DNA of 21,685 nt from Gallionella sp. UBA4737 (GTDB lineage: Bacteria > Pseudomonadota > Gammaproteobacteria > Burkholderiales > Gallionellaceae): positions 1-21,685 of the forward strand of contig DHIV01000048.1 in NCBI GenBank assembly GCA_002403995.1, in the 5' to 3' direction. Made by a program: the position numbers and the translations under genes. Numbering within the stretch: position 1 is the first letter of the stretch; each line of letters begins with the position of its first letter. Under the pieces are notes generated by a model. It saw only the letters and a list, made by a program, of their open reading frames with translations, did no database searches and was not told the origin of the DNA. Shown piece after piece: positions 1 to 6,716 of this stretch.

Positions 1-25
1 GCAAACCGGGGTCGCCTTTTCTTCG

Positions 26-59
26 GTTACCTTCTTTTGGCGAAGCAAAAGAAGGTGAC
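26..59. repeat. 14-bp inverted repeat, dispersed-repeat type
   Basis: The arms at 26-39 and 46-59 are complementary except for one T·G pair, with a 6-nt loop (gcgaag). The core is CCTTCTTTTG / CAAAAGAAGG. Together with the second hairpin just downstream it resembles a repeat often found at gene ends in beta- and gammaproteobacteria; I recall this and cannot verify it here. No coding potential is convincing over it. Confidence 0.6.
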
Positions 60-62
60 TAG

Positions 63-98
63 CTGTCGGGCTACCCCCGACGGTTTTGAATTTGATTT
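63..98 (+). terminator. Possible plus-strand terminator hairpin
   Basis: GTCGGG (65-70) pairs with CCCGAC (76-81) and is followed on the plus strand by GGTTTTGAATTTGATTTT, a T-rich tail. It would end transcription of a plus-strand gene left of the window. On the minus strand (the sucB direction) the hairpin lacks a T-run. Confidence 0.35.
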
Positions 99-136
99 TC
101 ACGCACATCAAAACATACAGCGAAGAGTCAAAGCTT

Positions 137-179
137 CTACCCTCTCCCTAGCCCTCTCCCTGCAAGGGAGAGGGGGTAG
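137..179. repeat. CCCTCTCCC-type palindrome downstream of sucB
   Basis: A perfect 10-bp stem (152-161 with 165-174, 3-nt loop gca) sits inside an outer CTACC/GGTAG pairing (137-141 with 175-179). A second CCCTCTCCC-like unit lies next to it at 141-149. It is 10 bp after the sucB stop and belongs to the same family as the palindromes at 925-947 and 1418-1452. It may stabilise or end the sucB transcript. Confidence 0.75.
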
Positions 180-188
180 TTTTGCCTC

Positions 189-1370
189 CTACAAATCCAG
201 CAACACCCTCCCCGGATATTCCAGCGCCTCCTTGATCGTAGCCAGGAACAGCACTGCTTCGCGTCCGTCGATGATGCGATGATCATATGACACCGCGAGA
301 TAATTCATCGGTCGGATCACGATCTGACCATTCTCCACCACTGCCCTGTCCTTGGTCGCATGAATGCCGAGGATGGCGGCTTGCGGCGGGTTGATGATCG
401 GTGTGGAAAGCATCGAGCCGAACACGCCGCCGTTTGAGACGGTGAACGTGCCGCCGGTGAGTTCTTCCATCGTCAGCTTGCCGACCTTGGCGCGCGCGCC
501 GAAATCGGCGATCTGTTTTTCGATGTCGGAAAACGAAAGTTTGTCGGCATCGCGGATGATGGGCACGACCAGCCCGCGCTCGCTGCCGATCGCCATGCCG
601 ATGTCGAAGTAACCGTGGTAGATGATGTCGGTGCCGTCCACAGAGGCGTTGACGATCGGGAATTTCTGCAATGCCAGCACCGCTGCCTTGACAAAGAACG
701 ACGAGAAGCCGAGCTTGATGCCGTGCTTTTTCTCGAATGCATCCTTGTAGCGGTTGCGCAGATCCATCACCGGCTGCATGTTGACTTCGTTGAAGGTGGT
801 CAGGATCGCGGCATTCTGTTGCGATTGCAGCAAACGCTCCGCGATGCGCTGGCGGATGCGCGTCATCGCCACGCGCTGTTCGGGGCGGTTGCCGGAAGGT
901 GCAATAGTTGGAACGGCTTGTCCACCCTCTCCCTTCGAGGGAGAGGGAGAAGATTTAACCTGCTGCATCGCATTCAACACATCTTCTTTGGTGACGCGAC
1001 CGCTACGACCGCTGCCGTGCAAGTTGCCGGCATCAACCTCTTTTTCGCGCGCCAGTTTGCGCACCGAAGGAGGCACGGCGGGACTGGCCGCTGCGTGCGG
1101 CGCAGCAGTGACTGCTTGTGTTGCCGTCGCCGCAGTATCGATCTGCGCGATCAATTCATTGCTGCCCACCTTCTCGCCATCGCCCTTGATGATCCTGGTC
1201 AGCACGCCACTCTTGGAAGCAGGCAATTCCAGCACGACTTTGTCGGTCTCAACGTCGATCAGGTTCTCGCCCTCAATAACTGCATCTCCGACACGCTTGT
1301 GCCAGGTCAGCAAAGTCGCTTCGCTGACAGATTCGGATAACTGGGGGACTCTGACTTCAATGGTGCTCAT
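189..1370 (-). CDS. sucB: Dihydrolipoyllysine succinyltransferase, E2 of 2-oxoglutarate dehydrogenase
   Basis: E2 core of the 2-oxoglutarate dehydrogenase complex; it transfers succinyl from E1 to CoA in the TCA cycle (cytoplasm). The 393-residue protein starts with a lipoyl domain (about 2-77; lipoyl-lysine K44 in ETDKVVLE). An Ala/Pro-rich linker follows, then the E3/E1-binding domain (about 99-137), a second linker (138-163) and the catalytic domain (164-393) with the DHRIIDG motif (H364, D368). The ATG is preceded by GGGAG at 9 nt. The second linker contains SSPSPSKGEGGQ, which is encoded by a palindromic repeat lying in frame in the gene. It follows sucA by about 105 bp on the same strand. 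The partner lpd is not visible in the 188 bp left before the window edge. Confidence 0.96.
   Translation of the reverse strand: MSTIEVRVPQLSESVSEATLLTWHKRVGDAVIEGENLIDVETDKVVLELPASKSGVLTRIIKGDGEKVGSNELIAQIDTAATATQAVTAAPHAAASPAVPPSVRKLAREKEVDAGNLHGSGRSGRVTKEDVLNAMQQVKSSPSPSKGEGGQAVPTIAPSGNRPEQRVAMTRIRQRIAERLLQSQQNAAILTTFNEVNMQPVMDLRNRYKDAFEKKHGIKLGFSSFFVKAAVLALQKFPIVNASVDGTDIIYHGYFDIGMAIGSERGLVVPIIRDADKLSFSDIEKQIADFGARAKVGKLTMEELTGGTFTVSNGGVFGSMLSTPIINPPQAAILGIHATKDRAVVENGQIVIRPMNYLAVSYDHRIIDGREAVLFLATIKEALEYPGRVLLDL
925..947. repeat. Palindromic repeat inside the sucB reading frame
   Basis: CCCTCTCCCT (925-934) and AGGGAGAGGG (938-947) form a perfect 10-bp stem with a TCG loop. The stem is identical to that of the repeat at 152-174. 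On the coding strand it translates in frame to the SPSPSKGEG part of the E2 linker between the E3-binding and catalytic domains. Confidence 0.85.
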
Positions 1371-1417
1371 GGTGTGATGCTCCCTGTAACGTAAAACTCG
1401 CGTAGCGAGACATTGTC

Positions 1418-1452
1418 CCCCTCGCCCTATGGGAGAGGGCGGGGGAGAGGGA
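1418..1452. repeat. Palindromic repeat between sucA and sucB
   Basis: CCCTCGCCCT pairs with AGGGCGGGGG (one wobble) around a short loop and is followed by GGGGGAGAGGG. It is a diverged member of the same family as 152-174 and 925-947. It occupies the sucA-sucB spacer (1371-1475) and may act on mRNA stability or on relative E1/E2 expression. Confidence 0.65.
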
Positions 1453-1475
1453 AACGGGCATGACGGGTTTCATCA

Positions 1476-4379
1476 TTAGGAAAGGCTTTTGCCATGCACG
1501 TTAGGTTTGTTGTCGAGATCGTCGCGGAACGCGGCTTCGATCACTGCTTTCTGCTGTTCCTGATGCACCGCCAGATAACCGGCGGCGGGTGCGGCGGATG
1601 AAGGACGCAGCGCGTAGTCGAGGTGCATGCCCTTGCGCATGTGGCGCAGCAGATAATGCTGGATGCGATGCCAGGCGCCCTGGTTGCCGGGCTCTTCCTG
1701 GCACCACACCACTTCCGTGGCCTTCGGATACGCGGCGATCTGCGCGGCGAAGTCGTCGTGCGGGAACGGGTAGAGCTGTTCGATGCGTATGATCGCCATA
1801 TCCGCAATGCCCTTGGCACGGCGGGCGGCGAGCAGGTCGTAATACACCTTGCCGCTGCACGCGATGATGCGGCGGACTTTTTTGTTATCCAGCTTATCCG
1901 CTTCGGCGATCACCGGCTGGAAGTGACCCTGCGTCAATTCGGCGAGCGGCGAAGCCGCATCCTTGCTGCGCAACAAACTCTTGGGCGTGAACACGATCAG
2001 CGGTTTGCGATACGGGCGCAACATCTGCCGGCGCAGCAGATGGAACATCTGCGCCGGCGTGGAAGGGATGCACACCTGGATGTTGTAATCGGCGCACAAC
2101 TGCAGATAGCGCTCGATGCGGCCCGATGAATGCTCCGCGCCCTGCCCCTCATAACCATGCGGCAGCAGCATCACCAGCCCGCACAACCTGCCCCATTTCA
2201 CTTCGCCGGAGGCGATGAACTGGTCGATCACCACTTGCGCGCCGTTGGCAAAATCGCCGAACTGCGCTTCCCACAGCACCAGCGAATTCGGCTCGGCGGT
2301 AGCGTAACCGTATTCGAAACCCAGCACCGCTTCTTCGGACAGCAGCGAATCGATCACGACGAAATCGGCCTGTTCGGGCGAAATATGCTGCAGCGGCGTG
2401 TATGCCCCCACGTTCCACTCCCTGCGGTTCTGGTCATGCCAGGTGGCGTGGCGGTGGAAGAATGTGCCGCGCTGGGTGTCCTGCCCGGACAGGCGCACCG
2501 GATAGCCTTCGCTGAGCAATGTAGCGTAAGCGAGGTTTTCCGCCATGCCCCAGTCCAGCGGCAGATCCCCGTGCGCCATCGCGGTTCGGTCATCGACGAT
2601 CTTCTGCACGCGCGAATGCAATACAAAATTTTCCGGAACAGTAGTCAGTGGTATCGACAACTGCTGCAAGCGTTCCAGCGGCACAGCGGAGTTCACCGCG
2701 ACATCCCAGGACACGTCGCGTTTGAACGGCGCCCAATCGATTGTGATCTTGCCGCTGCCTTTTGGCCGTCCCTCGAAACTCGCCTTTGGCTTGTTTTCCA
2801 GCGCGGGCTGGATCGAGTTGCGCCCCTCATCCATCGCCTTGCGGTAGGTCGCGATCATCGCGTCCGCTTCGCCGGCCTGGATCACGCCCTGTTGCTCCAG
2901 ACGCTGCGCATAAAGCGCGCGCGTGCCGGGATGTTTGCGAATGAAGCCATACATGAACGGCTGGGTGACCAGCGGCTCGTCCTGCTCGTTGTGCCCCAGC
3001 TTGCGGAAGCACACCAGATCGATCACCACATCCTTGTTGAACTGCATGCGGTAATCCAGCGCGATCTCGGTGACCAGCAATACCGCATCGGGATCGTCTG
3101 CATTCACATGGAAGATCGGCGCGTCGATCATCTTCGCCACGTCGCTGCAATAGGTGCTGGAACGCACGTCGCGCATGTCCGATGCGGTGAAGCCGATCTG
3201 GTTGTTGGTGATGATATGCACCGTGCCGCCGGTGCGATAGCCGCGCGTTTGCGACATGGCCAGCGTTTCCATCACCACGCCCTGTCCGGCAAATGCCGCA
3301 TCGCCGTGCAGCAGGATAGGGATCACCTTGGAACCAGCGAAATCCTTGAGGCGGTGCTGGCGCGCGCGCACCGAACCTTCCACCACCGGATTGACGATCT
3401 CCAGATGGGAAGGATTGAACGCCAGTGCGACATGCAGCTCTCCACCCGGCGTGCCGATGTCGGCCGAAAAGCCCTGGTGATACTTGACGTCGCCGGAAGT
3501 CAGATGCTCGGCATGGATGCCTTCGAATTCGGCGAACAGCATGGAAGGCAGCTTGCCGAGTATATTGACCAGCACGTTAAGCCGCCCGCGATGCGCCATG
3601 CCGATCACGGTTTCCTGCACGCCCTGTGCACCGGCACGTTGCAGCAGATGTTCGAGCAGCGGGATCGCGGTCTCGCCGCCTTCCAGCGAGAAACGCTTCT
3701 GCCCGACGAACTTGGTGTGCAGGTAGCGCTCCAGCGTCTCTGCGGCGGTGAGGAGTTCGAGGATGCGGCGGCGCTGCGCGGCGTCATAACCGGCCGATCC
3801 GCGCACGCTTTCCAGGCGATTCTGTATCCAGCGTTTCTGCGCCACATCGCTGATGTACATGTATTCCGCGCCGATGCTGCCGCAGTAAGTCTGGCGCAAC
3901 AGTTGGAGGATCTCGCGCAGGGTCATGCGCGCGCCACCCACCAGAGAGCCGGTATCGAAGGTGGCATCCATGTCAGTTTCGCCCAAACCATAATGCGCCG
4001 GATCAAGCTCGGCGACCACCGGCTTGGCATAACGGTTCAGCGGGTCGAGATTGGCGACACGCACGCCGAGAAAGCGATGCGCGTTGATGAGCTGCAGCAC
4101 GAAAACCTGCTTGCGTTCCAGCTCGGCATCGGGCGCCATTGCACTGCTGGCAGAAACCTTTGGCAGGGCCGCAAAAGCGCGCTGGATATGGCTGTGCGAT
4201 TGGTCCTGTGCGCCATTGGCCAGCGGCGGCAGCGCATCGAAATAGCTGCGCCATTCCCTGGGCACGGCATTCGGGTCAAGGAGATATTGTTCGTACAATT
4301 CCTCGACAAAGGGCGCGTTGGTTCCGAACAGCAGCGAGCTATCCAGCATCAAGCGCATGAAATTGGCTGGCTCGTTCAA
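1476..4379 (-). CDS. sucA: 2-oxoglutarate dehydrogenase E1 component
   Basis: Thiamine-diphosphate-dependent decarboxylase that converts 2-oxoglutarate and succinylates the lipoyl group of SucB. At 967 residues it has the normal family length. The N-terminal motif SSLLFGTNAPFVEELYE (14-30) is typical of E1o. ThDP and active-site blocks are seen at MAHRGRLN (H263), KYHQGFS (H301), HGDAAFAGQG (358-367) and NNQIGFT (392-398). The chosen start is TTG: it overlaps the gltA TGA (GTTGA junction) and has GGTGGG 6 nt upstream inside gltA. The next ATG (codon 8) has no Shine-Dalgarno. Translation is therefore probably coupled to gltA. Stop is TAA. Confidence 0.96.
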   Translation of the reverse strand: MNEPANFMRLMLDSSLLFGTNAPFVEELYEQYLLDPNAVPREWRSYFDALPPLANGAQDQSHSHIQRAFAALPKVSASSAMAPDAELERKQVFVLQLINAHRFLGVRVANLDPLNRYAKPVVAELDPAHYGLGETDMDATFDTGSLVGGARMTLREILQLLRQTYCGSIGAEYMYISDVAQKRWIQNRLESVRGSAGYDAAQRRRILELLTAAETLERYLHTKFVGQKRFSLEGGETAIPLLEHLLQRAGAQGVQETVIGMAHRGRLNVLVNILGKLPSMLFAEFEGIHAEHLTSGDVKYHQGFSADIGTPGGELHVALAFNPSHLEIVNPVVEGSVRARQHRLKDFAGSKVIPILLHGDAAFAGQGVVMETLAMSQTRGYRTGGTVHIITNNQIGFTASDMRDVRSSTYCSDVAKMIDAPIFHVNADDPDAVLLVTEIALDYRMQFNKDVVIDLVCFRKLGHNEQDEPLVTQPFMYGFIRKHPGTRALYAQRLEQQGVIQAGEADAMIATYRKAMDEGRNSIQPALENKPKASFEGRPKGSGKITIDWAPFKRDVSWDVAVNSAVPLERLQQLSIPLTTVPENFVLHSRVQKIVDDRTAMAHGDLPLDWGMAENLAYATLLSEGYPVRLSGQDTQRGTFFHRHATWHDQNRREWNVGAYTPLQHISPEQADFVVIDSLLSEEAVLGFEYGYATAEPNSLVLWEAQFGDFANGAQVVIDQFIASGEVKWGRLCGLVMLLPHGYEGQGAEHSSGRIERYLQLCADYNIQVCIPSTPAQMFHLLRRQMLRPYRKPLIVFTPKSLLRSKDAASPLAELTQGHFQPVIAEADKLDNKKVRRIIACSGKVYYDLLAARRAKGIADMAIIRIEQLYPFPHDDFAAQIAAYPKATEVVWCQEEPGNQGAWHRIQHYLLRHMRKGMHLDYALRPSSAAPAAGYLAVHQEQQKAVIEAAFRDDLDNKPNVHGKSLS

Positions 4380-5662
4380 CGTTTACCCACCGGGACGAAA
4401 TCACGCTTGACCGCGCCGCGATACAACTGGCGCGGGCGGCCGATCTTCTGTTCCACATCCCCCACCATTTCGTTCCATTGCGACACCCAGCCTGTGGTGC
4501 GTGCCAGCGCAAAGATCACCGTGAACATGTTGGTCGGGATGCCCAATGCGCGCAGCACGATGCCTGAATAGAAATCCACGTTCGGATACAGCTTGCGCTC
4601 GATGAAATACGGGTCGCTCAGCGCGACACGCTCCAGTTCCATCGCCAGTTCGAACAGCTTATTGTTCTCGAGATTGAGTTCCTTGAGTACTTCGTAGCAG
4701 GTCTGTCGCATCACGCTGGCGCGCGGGTCCATGTTCTTGTAGACGCGGTGGCCAAAGCCCATCAGACGGTATTTTTTGTCTTTCACACCCTGTACATATT
4801 CTTTCACCCTCGACACATCGCCGATCTCCTCCAGCATGTTCAGCGCGGCCTCGTTGGCGCCGCCATGGGCCGGGCCCCACAACGCGGCTATGCCGGAAGC
4901 GACACAGGCAAATGGATTGGCTCCGCTTGAACCGGCCAGGCGCACCGTCGCGGTGGAAGCGTTTTGCTCATGATCGGCGTGCAAAATGAAGATGCGTTCC
5001 AGTGCACGCACCAGCATGGGGTTCGGAACATATTCCTCCGCCGGCGTGCCGAACATCATGTACAAGAAGTTCTCCACATAGCTGAAGCTGTTCTTCGGGT
5101 ACATGAAGGGGTAACCAATGCTGTATTTGTAGGCCATCGCGGCGATGGTCGGTACCTTGGCGATCAGACGCAGCGCGGAAATATCCCGGTGTTCGGGATT
5201 ATTGATGTCCAGCGAGTCGTGGTAGAACGCCGACAGCGCCCCCACCACGCCGACCATCACCGCCATCGGATGCGCGTCGCGGCGGAAGCCGAAAAAAAAC
5301 CGGGTCAACTGGTCATGCACCATGGTATGCATGGTGACCTTATGCCTGAAAGCCTCCTTCTGTCGAGCGTCCGGCAATTCGCCGTTCATCAGCAGATAGC
5401 ACACTTCGAGAAAGTCCGATTGTTCGGCAAGTTGTTCGATGGGATAGCCGCGGTAATAAAGCAACCCGGCTTCGCCGTCGATGAAGGTGATCTCCGAAAT
5501 GCAACTGGCCGTAGCGGTAAATGACGGATCATAGGTGAACACCCCCAGCTTGTTGATGCCGCGAATATCCACCACATCAGGCCCCAGCGTGCCGGACAGA
5601 ATCGGCAACTCGATGCTGCGCCCGTCATCCAGGGTCAATGTTGCGATACGATTCTTTTCCAT
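4376..5662 (-). CDS. gltA: Citrate synthase (type II, hexameric)
   Basis: Condenses acetyl-CoA and oxaloacetate to citrate, the entry step of the TCA cycle. The 428-residue protein carries the catalytic triad in its usual places: H266 (GPAHGGAN), H305 (GFGHRVYKN) and D363 (NVDFYSG). The long N-terminal region (LDDGRSIELP...) is that of the NADH-sensitive Gram-negative type. An in-frame TTG two codons upstream is rejected: GGGGAG lies 9 nt from the ATG but only 3 nt from that TTG. The gene follows sdhE by 32 bp and its stop overlaps the sucA start. Confidence 0.97.
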   Translation of the reverse strand: MEKNRIATLTLDDGRSIELPILSGTLGPDVVDIRGINKLGVFTYDPSFTATASCISEITFIDGEAGLLYYRGYPIEQLAEQSDFLEVCYLLMNGELPDARQKEAFRHKVTMHTMVHDQLTRFFFGFRRDAHPMAVMVGVVGALSAFYHDSLDINNPEHRDISALRLIAKVPTIAAMAYKYSIGYPFMYPKNSFSYVENFLYMMFGTPAEEYVPNPMLVRALERIFILHADHEQNASTATVRLAGSSGANPFACVASGIAALWGPAHGGANEAALNMLEEIGDVSRVKEYVQGVKDKKYRLMGFGHRVYKNMDPRASVMRQTCYEVLKELNLENNKLFELAMELERVALSDPYFIERKLYPNVDFYSGIVLRALGIPTNMFTVIFALARTTGWVSQWNEMVGDVEQKIGRPRQLYRGAVKRDFVPVGKR

Positions 5663-5694
5663 ACTCAAGGGCTCCCCAAAAGTTGTGCGGCTAT

Positions 5695-5931
5695 TTAAAC
5701 TGCCCTGATCTTCTCCAGCAACGCCTGCTGTTCGCCCGGCGTCGCCTGCTGCCTGCCTGCAATCATATCCCAGAGTGGATTGTCGGGCATATCGAGAAAT
5801 TCTTCGAACACTCGCTGCCCTGCCTCGTCCAGCTGCGCATACTCCTGTTCGATGAAACGTCCCAGCACGATATCGAGTTCCAGCAATCCGCGCCGGCTGC
5901 GCCAGCGCACTCGCTCCAAACCTTTATCCAC
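5695..5931 (-). CDS. sdhE: FAD assembly factor SdhE (succinate dehydrogenase flavinylation)
   Basis: Small soluble factor needed for covalent attachment of FAD to SdhA. The 78-residue reading starts MDKGLERVRW and contains the family signature RGxxE (R14-E18, RGLLE), then the acidic DMPDNPLWDMI block; length agrees with the usual 80-90. I chose the GTG start because AGGAGG lies 4 nt upstream. A longer frame to 6024 would run back through the sdhB C-terminus with unrelated sequence. The sdhB stop TAG is embedded directly before this Shine-Dalgarno, so coupling to sdhB is likely. Confidence 0.92.
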   Translation of the reverse strand: MDKGLERVRWRSRRGLLELDIVLGRFIEQEYAQLDEAGQRVFEEFLDMPDNPLWDMIAGRQQATPGEQQALLEKIRAV

Positions 5932-5939
5932 TATTCCTC

Positions 5940-6647
5940 CTACACCAGCCTCTTGACCATCATATCCTTGATCTTCCCGATGGCCTCGGTCGGATTCAAT
6001 TCCTTGGGGCACACATCCACGCAATTCATGATGGTGTGACAGCGAAACAAACGATATGGGTCTTCCAGATCATCGAGACGCTCGCTGGTGGCCTGATCGC
6101 GCGTGTCGGCGATGAAGCGATAGGCCTGCAACAATCCGGCCGGGCCGACGAACTTGTCCGGGTTCCACCAGAACGAAGGGCAAGCCGTGGTGCAGCAGCC
6201 GCACAGGATGCATTCGTACAGGCCATTCAAATGCGCGCGCTGCTGCGGCGATTGCAGGCGCTCGGTTTCCGGCGGCGGTTCGTTGTTGATCAGGTAAGGC
6301 TTGATCGAATGGTATTGTTTGAAGAACTGCGTCATGTCCACGATCAGATCTCGTATCACCGGCAACCCCGGCAAGGGTCGCAATTCAACCGGCTCCTTGA
6401 GTGAAGCAAGCGGCGTGATGCACGCCAGCCCGTTGCGACCGTTGATGTTCATCGCATCCGACCCGCACACCCCCTCACGGCAAGATTTGCGCAATGACAG
6501 GCTGTCGTCCTGTTCCTTGATCAGCAGCAGCGCGTCGAGCAGCATCTTTCCCTGCGTGCTGTCATCATGCCGGATGTCCAGTTCGTAGTCCTGCATATAC
6601 GGCGCAGTGTCTTTGTCCGGGTTGTAGCGGTAGATACGAAACTTCAT
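5940..6647 (-). CDS. sdhB: Succinate dehydrogenase iron-sulfur subunit
   Basis: Electron-transfer subunit of complex II, linking FAD in SdhA to quinone at SdhCD on the inner membrane. The 235 residues hold three clusters. [2Fe-2S]: C56, C61, D64, C76, with the Asp replacing Cys as in E. coli. [4Fe-4S]: C146, C149, C152, C213. [3Fe-4S]: C156, C203, C209. ATG is preceded by AGGAG at 6 nt. It is 69 bp downstream of sdhA. Confidence 0.97.
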   Translation of the reverse strand: MKFRIYRYNPDKDTAPYMQDYELDIRHDDSTQGKMLLDALLLIKEQDDSLSLRKSCREGVCGSDAMNINGRNGLACITPLASLKEPVELRPLPGLPVIRDLIVDMTQFFKQYHSIKPYLINNEPPPETERLQSPQQRAHLNGLYECILCGCCTTACPSFWWNPDKFVGPAGLLQAYRFIADTRDQATSERLDDLEDPYRLFRCHTIMNCVDVCPKELNPTEAIGKIKDMMVKRLV

Positions 6648-6716
6648 TGGCGACTCCTAACAGCCAACCGCTTGGCAACCGTCCTCAGGTTGATCAGCGG
6701 AATGGCTCTTGTTTTA

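Noticed and set aside
37..282. 81-codon plus-strand frame at the left edge
   Set aside because: It crosses hairpin repeats and then runs antisense into sucB; its sequence reflects the repeats rather than a protein.
137..1452. CRISPR array
   Set aside because: The CCCTCTCCC units are short palindromes of unequal spacing and divergence, without regular spacers or cas genes.
2130..4571. 813-codon plus-strand frame opposite sucA
   Set aside because: It is antisense to a complete and well-supported sucA and shows no domain; long antisense frames are expected in GC-rich genes.
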